NCBI GenBank assembly: GCA_033764435.1
Contig: JANRIX010000048.1
Span: 1-64,000 of the forward strand
Reading direction: 5' to 3'
Length of the DNA: 64,000 nucleotides
Source: JAEUMY01 sp033764435
GTDB lineage: Bacteria > Pseudomonadota > Gammaproteobacteria > Burkholderiales > Usitatibacteraceae
Of this stretch, positions 34,087 to 44,152 are shown in pieces. The number at the start of each line of letters is the position of its first letter. Within the stretch, counting starts at the first letter, position 1. The translations under genes were made by a program, and so were the position numbers. The notes below the pieces were generated by a model, which ran no database searches, was not told where the DNA came from, and saw only the letters and a list, made by a program, of their open reading frames with translations.

Positions 34087-35424
34087 TCAGAAATTCGCGG
34101 CTTTCTTCCAGCCGCCGCCCTGACCAGAATTTGCGCCGGCAAAAGAAGGCTTGCGAACGTCACCGGCAGGCTTGCGGCTGTCATTGCTGAACGAACGCTT
34201 CTGCGACGGCGCGCCGAATCCGGGTTTGCGCGGGCCGCTCCACTTCTTGCCTGAGGGTTTGCGATCGGACGGGAAGGATTTCACCTTCGGCTCCAGGCCC
34301 TCGACGACATGCACCGGGATGCGAATATTCGCAAAGCGCTGGATGCGCTGGAGCAGGTGATTGTCGCGATGTGACACCAGCGACAGTGCCACACCGCTGG
34401 CGCCGGCACGGCCGGTGCGGCCAATGCGATGCACATAGTCTTCGGGCACTTTGGGCAGGTCGAAGTTGATGACGTGGCTGATGCCGGAGACATCGATGCC
34501 GCGGGCGGCCACGTCGGTGGCGACCAGCACCTGCACGTCGCCGCGGCGCAGGCCTTGCAGCGTGCGATTGCGTTGACCCTGCTTCATGTCGCCATGCAGC
34601 GCGGCGACGGCATGACCGTCCTGCTGCAATTCTGCGGCCAGCTGGTCGGCGGCGAGCTTGGTGGCGGTGAAGACGATGGCCTGGTTGACCGACTCCTCGC
34701 CGAGAAGGTGGCGGAGCAGCTTGTTCTTGTGCGACAGGTCATCGACGAAATGCAGACGCTGCTCGATGTTCTCGTGGCGCGCGGCCTGGCTCGCGATGGC
34801 GATGCGTGCCGGGTTCTTCAGGATGCGCTGGGCCAGGCGGGCGATGTCGCCTTCCATGGTGGCCGAGAACAGCAGTGTCTGGCGCGTGGCCGGCGTGGCG
34901 GCGACGATGCGCTCCACGTCGTCGATGAAGCCCATGTCGAGCATGCGGTCGGCTTCGTCGAGGATCAGCATTTCGAGGCGCGAGAAGTCGATGCGGCCAC
35001 GTTCCATGTGGTCGATCAGGCGACCCGGCGTGGCCACCAGGATGTCGACCCAGCCCGACAGCATGCGATTCTGCACGGGGTAGGGCATGCCACCGAGGAT
35101 GCTGACGGTCTTCAGGCGCTGGCCCGTGCCGTACTTGCGCGTGGCTTCGTTGACCTGGGTGGCGAGTTCCCGCGTCGGGGTCAGGACCAGAACGCGTGGG
35201 CCCTTGCCGGGACCGATGGGCTTGCCAGCCAGCTTGTGGATGGCAGGCAGCATGAAGGCTGCCGTCTTGCCCGTGCCGGTCTGGGCGGAGGCGATGAGAT
35301 CCTGGCCGTTCAGTACGACAGGAATGGCCTGGGCCTGAATGGGAGTGGGGGTGGTGTAACCCGACTTCTCGATGGCCGAGAGGAGGTTCGGGGAGAGATT
35401 CAGTTCTGCAAACGTCATGTTCAA
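34087..35424 (-). CDS. rhlE: DEAD-box RNA helicase (RhlE-like)
   Basis: 445-aa helicase. Q motif GYTTPTPIQAQAIP, Walker A ASAQTGTGKTAA, box II DEADRMLDMGF, SAT and the late HRIGRTGRAG are complete. The last 70 residues are basic and low in complexity, as in RhlE. It unwinds short RNA duplexes in ribosome assembly and mRNA turnover. A palindrome copy at the end of the helicase core encodes ANIR. The 5' region up to a candidate promoter is about 215 bases, long enough for cold-shock-type control (inference). Confidence 0.92.
   Translation of the reverse strand: MNMTFAELNLSPNLLSAIEKSGYTTPTPIQAQAIPVVLNGQDLIASAQTGTGKTAAFMLPAIHKLAGKPIGPGKGPRVLVLTPTRELATQVNEATRKYGTGQRLKTVSILGGMPYPVQNRMLSGWVDILVATPGRLIDHMERGRIDFSRLEMLILDEADRMLDMGFIDDVERIVAATPATRQTLLFSATMEGDIARLAQRILKNPARIAIASQAARHENIEQRLHFVDDLSHKNKLLRHLLGEESVNQAIVFTATKLAADQLAAELQQDGHAVAALHGDMKQGQRNRTLQGLRRGDVQVLVATDVAARGIDVSGISHVINFDLPKVPEDYVHRIGRTGRAGASGVALSLVSHRDNHLLQRIQRFANIRIPVHVVEGLEPKVKSFPSDRKPSGKKWSGPRKPGFGAPSQKRSFSNDSRKPAGDVRKPSFAGANSGQGGGWKKAANF
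34321..34332. repeat. iterated palindrome GCGAATATTCGC
   Basis: In rhlE (minus strand), read as ANIR; flanked T/A. Confidence 0.95.
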
Positions 35425-35755
35425 CTTTCAAAGGGATGCGAACAGCAAGGCATGCCTTCGAAAGGAAGGAGGCCGGTATTGCCGTCAGCGCGACCTCGTT
35501 CTTGAGGTCAAAACATCGTCGCTAACCGGGCAACTACCAGAGTCCAGACTGCAGAAACTTGGGAAGGGAAGGTCAGGGAACGACACGAAGGACCGATCAA
35601 ACTGCCGACCGATCCGGATTGCTGCATTGCAGCAGGCGCGAACTATACAGTAAATACTTAAGAAAGCAAGAAATTTTTCCAGAAGAAGGGGGTTGGCATG
35701 TTAAAATCTTTGGCTGTGCAGCATCAATCCACGCCCTCTTTTCAAGGTTGCCCGC
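35425..35755. promoter_or_regulatory. rhlE/typA divergent intergenic region
   Basis: 331 bases without a credible gene. It is AT-richer in 35640-35710. For rhlE (minus strand), TATAGT at 35642-35647 with a weak -35-like TTGCTT 16 bases upstream would give a 5' leader of about 215 bases. For typA (plus strand), TAAAAT at 35702-35707 could be a -10 element, but no good -35 is seen. No other structure recognised. Confidence 0.45.
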
Positions 35756-37579
<1,824 letters not shown>

Positions 37580-37609
37580 TTTCTTGCAGTCTGCGGCATA
37601 CTTCGCGGC

Positions 37610-38794
37610 ATGTCCGCAGACACCCTGACGCTTCTCGTCGCCCTGCTGGCCGCCGTTCTGGCGGCCGCTGCCGCCTGGCTCGCCTGGGCGGCCCGCCAGG
37701 ACATTGCGAATATTCGCAGTGAAGTTACCGCCGGTGATGCCGAGCGCCACCGCGCCGTGCTCACCGATTTGCACGACGGCCTCAACAAGCAGGGCGATCG
37801 CCTGACCGGCAAGCAGAGCGAGGAAGCCGATCGCCTGCGCCGCGCAATCTCGGAAGAACTGGCCCGCAACCGGGATCAGATGCAGGCCCTGGAACGTTCC
37901 CTGGCCTCCGTGGTGGAGAAGCGCCTGGACGACATCTCCGGGAAGGTCAACGAACGTCTCGACGAGGGCTTCAAGAAGACCAATGAGACCTTCGTCAGCG
38001 TCATGACGCGCCTGCAGACCATTGACGATGCGCAGAAGAAGATCGAGACCCTCACTACCAGCGTGGTCAGCCTGCAGGAAGTCCTGGGTGACAAACGCTC
38101 GCGCGGCGCGTTCGGCGAAATGCAGCTCGAGCAGATCGTGCGCAACATGCTTCCCGAGAACGTCTTCGAATTCCAGTACTCATTCCCCAACGGCGTGCGC
38201 GCCGACTGCGTGCTCAAGTTTCCGGAGCCTACCGGGCTGGTCTGCGTGGACTCCAAGTTTCCCCTGGAAAACTACGAACGCATGTTCGCCGAAGGGCCGG
38301 AGCGTCTGACGCCCGCGGCATTCAAGGCGGACGTGAAGAAGCACATCAACGACATCTCCTCCAAGTACATCATCGCCGGCCAGACCGGGGACGGCGCGGT
38401 GATGTTTGTCCCGGCCGAGGCCGTGTTCGCGGAGATCCACGCCCACCATCGCGACCTGGTCGAGTTCGCGCAAGGCAAGCGCGTGTGGATCGCCTCGCCC
38501 ACGACGCTCATGGCCATCCTCACCACGGCCATGGCGGTCATCAAGGATGTCGAGACGCGCAAGCAGGTCCACATCATCAAGGATGAATTGTCCAAGCTGG
38601 GCGCGGACTTCGGCCGCTTCCAGTCGCGAATGGACAAGCTCGCCACCCACATCGACCAGGCCAAGCGCGATGTGGACGAGGTCCAGATCAGCAGCAAGAA
38701 GATTTCCGACCGTTTTGCCAAAATTGAACGCGTCGAGATTGAAGCACCCCATCCCGCAAACCCCACCCAGCCGGCGTTGCCGGATACGGACTAA
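37610..38794 (+). CDS. rmuC: DNA recombination protein RmuC homologue
   Basis: 394-aa protein. One N-terminal transmembrane helix (about 4-26), a long coiled coil (about 30-135) and the RmuC nuclease-fold domain with GAFGEMQLEQIVRNMLPEN, CVDSKFPLENYERM and FVPAEAVFAEI. Limits inversion of short repeats in E. coli. One palindrome copy at the start of the coiled coil encodes ANIR. Follows typA by 30 bases and may be co-transcribed. Confidence 0.93.
   Translation: MSADTLTLLVALLAAVLAAAAAWLAWAARQDIANIRSEVTAGDAERHRAVLTDLHDGLNKQGDRLTGKQSEEADRLRRAISEELARNRDQMQALERSLASVVEKRLDDISGKVNERLDEGFKKTNETFVSVMTRLQTIDDAQKKIETLTTSVVSLQEVLGDKRSRGAFGEMQLEQIVRNMLPENVFEFQYSFPNGVRADCVLKFPEPTGLVCVDSKFPLENYERMFAEGPERLTPAAFKADVKKHINDISSKYIIAGQTGDGAVMFVPAEAVFAEIHAHHRDLVEFAQGKRVWIASPTTLMAILTTAMAVIKDVETRKQVHIIKDELSKLGADFGRFQSRMDKLATHIDQAKRDVDEVQISSKKISDRFAKIERVEIEAPHPANPTQPALPDTD
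37706..37717. repeat. iterated palindrome GCGAATATTCGC
   Basis: In rmuC, read as ANIR at the start of the coiled coil; flanked T/A. Confidence 0.95.
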
Positions 38795-38809
38795 GGAGAT
38801 GCGTTTCCC

Positions 38810-40996
38810 ATGTTGCGAATATTCGCTTTCGGCGCCAGGTTTCTCACCATGAGCGCCGCACTCGTTGGTGCCACCGCGGTGGCCGCCCAGAGCCTGAGCT
38901 ACCCGGTCACCCGCAAGTCGGACCAGGTCGACGTCCTGCACGGTGTCTCCGTGCCGGATCCCTATCGCTGGCTGGAGGACGACAACAGCGCCGAGACCAA
39001 GGCCTGGGTCGACGCACAGAACAAGGTCACGTTTGGCTATCTGGAGACGCTGCCCAAGCGCGAGCAGATCAAGCAGCGCCTGACTGAACTGTGGAACTAC
39101 GAACGCTTCGGGCTGCCGTTCAAGCAAGGCGGCAAGTACTTCTGGAGTCGCAATGACGGCCTGCAGGCACAGGATGTCCTGAATGTGGCGGACAAGGTCG
39201 AAGGACCGGGTCGGTTGCTGATCGATCCCAACACATTTGAGAAGGACGGCACCAGCTCATTGGCCACGTACTCGGTCAGCCCGGATGGAAAGTATGTGGC
39301 CTATGCCAAGTCCGGCGGTGGTTCCGACTGGCGCGAATGGCGCATTCGGGAAGTGGACACCGGCAAGGATCTGCCGGAAGTCATCAAGTGGTCGAAGTTT
39401 TCCTCGGCCAGCTGGAGCGGCGACAGCAAGGGTTTTTTCTACAACCGCTATGACGCGCCAAAGGAAGGCGACGCGCTGAAGGGCGTCAATGTGTTCCCGA
39501 AGATCTTCTATCACCGCATCGGCACCGCGCAGGATCAGGATGTGCTGGTCCATGAGCGTCCCGACGACAAGGAGCTCTTCCTTGGCGCCAAGGCGAGCAC
39601 TGACGGCAAGTATCTGGTGATCACCCTCACCCGAGGCACGGATCGCAACACCGAAGTCTATTGGATGCCGCTGGGCGAAGGTGGTGGCTACGAGGCTGGC
39701 AAGGTCACCCCGCTTGTGCAGGGTTTCAATGCCATTTATGCCTATGTGGGCAACATCGGCAGCCAGTTCTACTTTCGAACTGACGACAGCGCACCACGTG
39801 GACGGGTGATTGCGATCGATGTGAACAAGCCGGATCGCAAGCATTGGAAAGAAGTTGTACCGCAGCAGCAGGAAGTCATCGACGATGACGACCAGGCCAA
39901 TCTGCTGGATGTCGAATCGGTCAACCTGCTCAACAACCAGGTTGCAGTGACCTACCTCAAGGATGCCCGCAACGTGGTGCGGATTTTCACGTTGGAGGGG
40001 AAGGCCGTGCGCGAGGTGAAGCTGCCCGGGCTGGGTACGACCAAGGGCTTTCTCGGCAAGCCTCAGGACGGCGAAACGTTTTTCAGCTTCACCAGTTTCA
40101 CGCATCCCACTTCCAGCTATCGATTGGACCTGAAGACCGGCGACGTCAAGCTGGTGCGCCAGCCCAAGGTGGCCTTCAAGCCGGATGACTTTGAGGTCAA
40201 GCAAGAGTTCTTCGCCAGCAAGGACGGAACGCGTGTGCCGATGTTCATCGTCCACAAGAAGGGCTTGAAGTACGACGGCAACAATCCCGTCTGGCTCTAT
40301 GGCTACGGCGGCTTCAAGATCCCGCTGCAGCCGGGCTTCAACGCCTCACGCATCCCGTGGCTGGAAATGGGGGGCGTCTACGTCATGGCGAATATTCGCG
40401 GCGGCGGCGAATACGGCAAGGCATGGCACGAAGCGGCCATCAAGCTCAATCGCCAGAAAGCCTTTGATGACTTTGCAGCGGCGGCGGACTGGCTGATTGC
40501 CAACAAGGTGACCTCAAAGGGCCGCATCGCCATCCACGGCGGCTCCAATGGCGGGTTACTGGTCGGCGCGGTCATGAACCAGCGGCCGGAACTGTTCGGC
40601 GCGGCGGTGCCTGAAGTGGGCGTGATGGACATGTTGCGCTTCCACAAATTCACCATCGGCTGGGCGTGGGCCAGTGACTTCGGCTCGGCCGAGAATCCGG
40701 ATGAATTCAAGGCGCTTCTTGCCTATTCGCCGCTGCACAACCTGAAAGCCGGGGTGAAGTATCCGGCAACCCTGGTGATGACGGCCGACCATGACGACCG
40801 CGTGGTCCCTGCGCACAGCTTCAAGTACGCTGCCCAGCTGCAAGCATCCGTGGCGGGGCAGGCGGACGCGGCGCCCGCGCTGATTCGCATCTCGACCAAG
40901 ACGGGCCATGGCGCCGGGAAGCCGGTGCAGAAAGTGATCGAAGAGCGGGCGGACTTCACGGCATTCATCCTGAAGCACACCGCTGCGTCGCGTTGA
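38810..40996 (+). CDS. prolyl oligopeptidase family S9A peptidase, exported
   Basis: 728-aa enzyme with a signal peptide of which the first residues, MLRIFA, are written by a palindrome copy. An N-terminal beta-propeller begins DPYRWLEDDNSAETKAWV; the catalytic domain has GYGGFKIP, NIRGGGEYGKAWHEA, serine in HGGSNGGLL (about residue 579), aspartate in DHDDRVVP and histidine in KTGHGAGKP. It cleaves short peptides after proline in the periplasm. A second palindrome copy encodes the conserved NIR of the NIRGGGEYG motif, using codons that are rare in this DNA. Confidence 0.94.
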   Translation: MLRIFAFGARFLTMSAALVGATAVAAQSLSYPVTRKSDQVDVLHGVSVPDPYRWLEDDNSAETKAWVDAQNKVTFGYLETLPKREQIKQRLTELWNYERFGLPFKQGGKYFWSRNDGLQAQDVLNVADKVEGPGRLLIDPNTFEKDGTSSLATYSVSPDGKYVAYAKSGGGSDWREWRIREVDTGKDLPEVIKWSKFSSASWSGDSKGFFYNRYDAPKEGDALKGVNVFPKIFYHRIGTAQDQDVLVHERPDDKELFLGAKASTDGKYLVITLTRGTDRNTEVYWMPLGEGGGYEAGKVTPLVQGFNAIYAYVGNIGSQFYFRTDDSAPRGRVIAIDVNKPDRKHWKEVVPQQQEVIDDDDQANLLDVESVNLLNNQVAVTYLKDARNVVRIFTLEGKAVREVKLPGLGTTKGFLGKPQDGETFFSFTSFTHPTSSYRLDLKTGDVKLVRQPKVAFKPDDFEVKQEFFASKDGTRVPMFIVHKKGLKYDGNNPVWLYGYGGFKIPLQPGFNASRIPWLEMGGVYVMANIRGGGEYGKAWHEAAIKLNRQKAFDDFAAAADWLIANKVTSKGRIAIHGGSNGGLLVGAVMNQRPELFGAAVPEVGVMDMLRFHKFTIGWAWASDFGSAENPDEFKALLAYSPLHNLKAGVKYPATLVMTADHDDRVVPAHSFKYAAQLQASVAGQADAAPALIRISTKTGHGAGKPVQKVIEERADFTAFILKHTAASR
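38815..38826. repeat. iterated palindrome GCGAATATTCGC
   Basis: Five bases after the S9 peptidase ATG; writes RIFA in the signal-peptide n-region. Confidence 0.95.
40388..40399. repeat. iterated palindrome GCGAATATTCGC
   Basis: Second copy in the S9 peptidase gene; encodes the NIR of the conserved NIRGGGEYG motif. Confidence 0.95.
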
Positions 40997-41041
40997 CCGA
41001 AAACATGTTCTCGCACCGAGGCACTGGCTAGAATCACTTTC

Positions 41042-41566
41042 ATGAAAACCATCGCCATTTCCGGCTACTCGGGTTCGGGCAAGACCACGCTCATCGAGAA
41101 GGTCATCCCGGCGCTCGTCATGGAGGGGCTCAAGGTCTCGCTGATCAAGCATGCACACCACGAGTTCGATCTTGACCATCCCGGAAAGGATTCATGGCGC
41201 CACCGCGAGGCCGGTGCCAGCGAGGTCATGGTCGCCTCAAGTCGGCGCTGGGCACTGATGCATGAACTGCGCGGCGAGCCGGAGCCGTCGCTGGATGAGC
41301 TCCTGCAGCACCTCGCCCCCTGCGACCTGGTGATCATCGAAGGCTGGAAGTTCAACACCCTGCCCAAGGTGGAAGTGCATCGCAAGCTCGCCGACAAGCC
41401 GCTGCTTTTTCCGCAGGACCGCAATGTGGTGGCCGTGGCGACCGACGAGACCCTGGCCACCGATCTTCCCCAGTTCGCACTGGATGATGGCGACGGGGTG
41501 GCGCAATTCATCATGCGTTTCCTTGGACTGCGGAGAAATGCGTTGCATGTGGTGAAGGGCGGATGA
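41042..41566 (+). CDS. mobB: molybdopterin-guanine dinucleotide adapter MobB
   Basis: 174-aa P-loop GTP-binding protein. Walker A is GYSGSGKTTL (about residues 8-17), followed by VSLIKHAHHEFDLDHPGKDS and IIEGWKFNTLPKVEVHR, which are diagnostic of MobB. It assists MobA in making the guanine-dinucleotide form of molybdenum cofactor. Its stop overlaps moaD, and the locus runs toward soxC, which encodes a molybdoenzyme. Confidence 0.92.
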   Translation: MKTIAISGYSGSGKTTLIEKVIPALVMEGLKVSLIKHAHHEFDLDHPGKDSWRHREAGASEVMVASSRRWALMHELRGEPEPSLDELLQHLAPCDLVIIEGWKFNTLPKVEVHRKLADKPLLFPQDRNVVAVATDETLATDLPQFALDDGDGVAQFIMRFLGLRRNALHVVKGG

Positions 41567-41814
41567 AGATTCTGTATCTCGCGCGCCTCCGCGAAGCGCT
41601 GGGGCAGGCGGAAGAGCAGGTGGCGCCGCCGGCTTCGGTCACGACTGTCGCCCAGTTGCTCGACTGGCTGCGGCAGCGGGGCGGGGCGTATGCGGAGGAA
41701 CTTGCGGAGAACAAGCGCTTTCGCGTGGCAGTCAATCACACCGTTGCCCAGCCGGACACCATCGTGTCGGCGCAGGATGAAGTGGCCATTTTCCCGCCGG
41801 TCACGGGCGGCTAG
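41563..41814 (+). CDS. moaD: molybdopterin synthase sulfur-carrier subunit MoaD
   Basis: 83-aa ubiquitin-like protein ending in the obligatory Gly-Gly (PPVTGG), the site of thiocarboxylation by MoeB. IFPPVTGG and VNHTVAQPDT are typical. It donates sulfur for molybdopterin dithiolene formation, together with MoaE encoded 44 bases downstream. ATGA overlap with mobB shows translational coupling. Confidence 0.94.
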   Translation: MKILYLARLREALGQAEEQVAPPASVTTVAQLLDWLRQRGGAYAEELAENKRFRVAVNHTVAQPDTIVSAQDEVAIFPPVTGG

Positions 41815-41858
41815 CCCCGCCTGCTGTTCGCACACCATCGCCTGGACCGCCTGAACCC

Positions 41859-42314
41859 ATGACCACGATCCGGATCCAGACCGCCGATTTCGATCTGTCC
41901 ACGGAACTCGCGAATATTCGCAAGGACAATCCGCGCATTGGCGCGGTGGCTTCGTTTGTCGGTGTGGTGCGCGACCTCAACGACGGTAGCAGCGTGTCCG
42001 GCATGACGCTGGAACACTATCCCGGCATGACGGAGAAGGCACTGGCCGATATCGCCACCGAAGCTTCGTCCCGCTGGGAGGTGCTGGGTTGCACCATCAT
42101 TCACCGTGTCGGACCGCTGAAACCGCTCGACCAGATTGTGCTTGTCATTGTCGCCAGCGGCCATCGCGGGGATGCCTTCGCCGCATGCGAATTCATCATG
42201 GATTTCCTGAAGACGCAGGCCCCGTTCTGGAAGAAGGAAGCGACGCCCGATGGCGATCGCTGGGTCGAGGCGCGGGACAGCGACGATGCTGCCGCGGCGC
42301 GCTGGACCCGTTAG
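41859..42314 (+). CDS. moaE: molybdopterin synthase catalytic subunit MoaE
   Basis: 151-aa protein with GAVASFVGVVRD, LEHYPGMTEKAL, HRVGPLKPLDQIVLV and a late FWKKEAT motif whose lysine helps catalysis. Pairs with MoaD to make molybdopterin. A palindrome copy encodes ANIR at residues 18-21 in the N-terminal substrate-facing region. The last gene of the cofactor set, converging on soxR with a 25-base gap. Confidence 0.95.
   Translation: MTTIRIQTADFDLSTELANIRKDNPRIGAVASFVGVVRDLNDGSSVSGMTLEHYPGMTEKALADIATEASSRWEVLGCTIIHRVGPLKPLDQIVLVIVASGHRGDAFAACEFIMDFLKTQAPFWKKEATPDGDRWVEARDSDDAAAARWTR
41910..41921. repeat. iterated palindrome GCGAATATTCGC
   Basis: In moaE, read as ANIR. Confidence 0.95.
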
Positions 42315-42339
42315 AAGATTCGCGCGTTCGAAACCCGCG

Positions 42340-42705
42340 TCAGATCGAGCAGAAGATGTCGCGCGTCAGCGTGATCATCTTCAGCACCCGCGCATCCTCG
42401 ATCTTGTAGAGCACCTGGCGGCCCTCGCCGCGCGATGTGATCAGTCCCCGGTCGCGCAGGATGCCAAGGTGTTGCGACACGTTGCCCTGGGTCGTGCCGA
42501 CCCCTTCCACGATTTCGCCAACGGCCAGCTCGCCGCTGCCCAGCATGCACAGGATCTTCAGCCGCAGCGGATGCGCCATCGCCTGCATGGCGGCAGCAGC
42601 TTCCTCGATGTTTTCGCTCTTGCCAATCAGCGCGAAGATGTCCTGCTCCGACAACTTCGACTTGGCGGCTGGTGACTTTGGGGTGCGGCGCTTGATATCG
42701 GTCAT
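42340..42705 (-). CDS. soxR: ArsR-type repressor of the sox locus
   Basis: 121-aa winged-helix regulator. MAHPLRLKILCMLGSGELAVGE and GTTQGNVSQHLGILRDRGLI form the HTH; two cysteines (in LCMLG and the final FCSI) could act as a thiol sensor, as established for SoxR of Paracoccus and Pseudaminobacter, where a conserved cysteine pair is modified by sulfane sulfur. It is divergent from soxC, and two contiguous 16-bp palindromes lie between the two genes. The name is given from synteny and family. Confidence 0.85.
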   Translation of the reverse strand: MTDIKRRTPKSPAAKSKLSEQDIFALIGKSENIEEAAAAMQAMAHPLRLKILCMLGSGELAVGEIVEGVGTTQGNVSQHLGILRDRGLITSRGEGRQVLYKIEDARVLKMITLTRDIFCSI

Positions 42706-42740
42706 GCGGCAAATCTTACTTGACGCCGGAGATTCGGCGC

Positions 42741-42772
42741 ATTAGCATGGGCTAATATTAGCGTTGGCTAAT
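42741..42772. promoter_or_regulatory. tandem SoxR operators
   Basis: Two perfect 16-bp inverted repeats abut directly: ATTAGCATGGGCTAAT (42741-42756) and ATTAGCGTTGGCTAAT (42757-42772). Both share six-base arms ATTAGC/GCTAAT with a 4-base spacer. They overlap a candidate soxC promoter (TTGACG at 42720-42725, TAGCAT at 42743-42748, 17-bp spacing) and a minus-strand TATTAG -10 for soxR. Confidence 0.85.
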
Positions 42773-42823
42773 GTATTGAACTATACATGTCCCGCATTGA
42801 ACGGGATGACTGGAGGAGCAAGC

Positions 42824-44152
42824 GTGGCAAATCAGCCTCCCGGCGCCATTCGCCGGGCCCCAGAGCATTTCCTCGGACCCGAGCAGATTGCCGATGTGGC
42901 GGCCGGGCGCCGCGGCTTCCTGCGCAGCGCATTCCTGGCCGCCAGCGCAGCGACCGCTGGCTTGGCCTCGGGCGCTGTCCGCGCAGCCGACGGCGATCCG
43001 GCCATTCTCAACCTCCCGATGCATACCAAAGGACTCGGCCAACCCGTGGCGGCACGTCCCTACGGCTTGCCATCCAGGCACGAAGAGAATCTCCAGCGCC
43101 GGGAAAGCCCGGGACTGACCCGGGTCGGCGCAGCATCGGTGTCCTTCGCACCCCTGCAGGGACTTTTCGGAATCATCACCCCCAACGGCCTGCACTTTGA
43201 ACGCCACCACCAAGGCTGGTGGGATATCGACCCCGCCCAGCATCGCCTGATGATCAATGGCCTGGTGAAGGAAGCGCGCGTCTACACCATGGACGACCTG
43301 ATGCGCCTGCCCTCGGTGTCACGCATGCACTTCATTGAATGCGGCGCCAACACCGGGATGGAATGGGGCAATGTGGCCGTCCCGACGGTGCAGTACACCC
43401 ACGGGATGCTGTCCTGTTGCGAATTCACAGGCGTGCCGCTGTCGGTGCTGCTGGAGGAATGCGGCTTCGACAAGAAGCGCGGCAAGTTCGTCCTGGCCGA
43501 AGGTGCCGATGGCTCCAGCATGACCCGGACCATCCCCATGGATCGCGCACTCGATGATGTGATCGTGGCCTGGGCCATGAATGGCGAGATGCTGCGTCCG
43601 GAAAACGGCTACCCGCTGCGCCTCGTGGTGCCCGGCATTCAGGGTGTGTCCTGGGTGAAATGGTTGCGCCGCATCGAGGTGGGTGATCAGCCCTGGGGCA
43701 GCAAGGACGAGGTGCTGCACTATGTCGATCTCATGCCTGATGGCACGCATCGCCAGTACACCTCCATCCAGGAGTGCAAATCTGTCATCACCACACCATC
43801 CGGCGGACAGCAGTTGCTGAAGCCGGGCTTCTACAACGTGAGCGGTGTTGCGTGGTCGGGTCGCGGCAAGATCAAGCGTGTCGATGTGTCCTTTGATGGC
43901 GGCAAGAACTGGCAGACCGCGCGACTCGAGTCACCGGTGCTCACCAAATGTCTCTCGCGATTCAACATCGGTTGGCACTGGAAGGGGGGGCCAGCGATCC
44001 TGCAGAGTCGCGCCATCGACGAAACGGGCTATGTGCAGCCCAAGATTCGCCAGCTGCGCGAGGTGCGTGGCAATCGTTCCATCTATCACAACAACGCCAT
44101 CCAGTCGTGGAAGGTGTCAGAGTCGGGCGAGGTGTGGAATGTCCAAGTCTGA
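42824..44152 (+). CDS. soxC: sulfane dehydrogenase molybdenum subunit SoxC
   Basis: 442-aa molybdoenzyme of the sulfite-oxidase fold. A Tat-like leader (GRRGFLRSAFLAASAATAGL) is followed by the moco domain; the ligand cysteine is in MHFIECGANTGMEW. Dimerisation domain at the end (VSFDGGKNWQTA). With SoxD it forms the complex that oxidises the sulfane sulfur bound to SoxY. GTG start at 42824 is supported by GGAGGA twelve bases before; the frame stays open upstream into the operators. Overlaps soxD by 14 bases. Confidence 0.93.
   Translation: MANQPPGAIRRAPEHFLGPEQIADVAAGRRGFLRSAFLAASAATAGLASGAVRAADGDPAILNLPMHTKGLGQPVAARPYGLPSRHEENLQRRESPGLTRVGAASVSFAPLQGLFGIITPNGLHFERHHQGWWDIDPAQHRLMINGLVKEARVYTMDDLMRLPSVSRMHFIECGANTGMEWGNVAVPTVQYTHGMLSCCEFTGVPLSVLLEECGFDKKRGKFVLAEGADGSSMTRTIPMDRALDDVIVAWAMNGEMLRPENGYPLRLVVPGIQGVSWVKWLRRIEVGDQPWGSKDEVLHYVDLMPDGTHRQYTSIQECKSVITTPSGGQQLLKPGFYNVSGVAWSGRGKIKRVDVSFDGGKNWQTARLESPVLTKCLSRFNIGWHWKGGPAILQSRAIDETGYVQPKIRQLREVRGNRSIYHNNAIQSWKVSESGEVWNVQV

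Noticed and set aside
42751..42762. GCTAATATTAGC at the centre of the soxR-soxC region as a two-mismatch member of the iterated palindrome family
   Set aside because: It arises from two abutting ATTAGC-N4-GCTAAT operators and is explained by them; the match to the iterated palindrome is limited to the AATATT centre.
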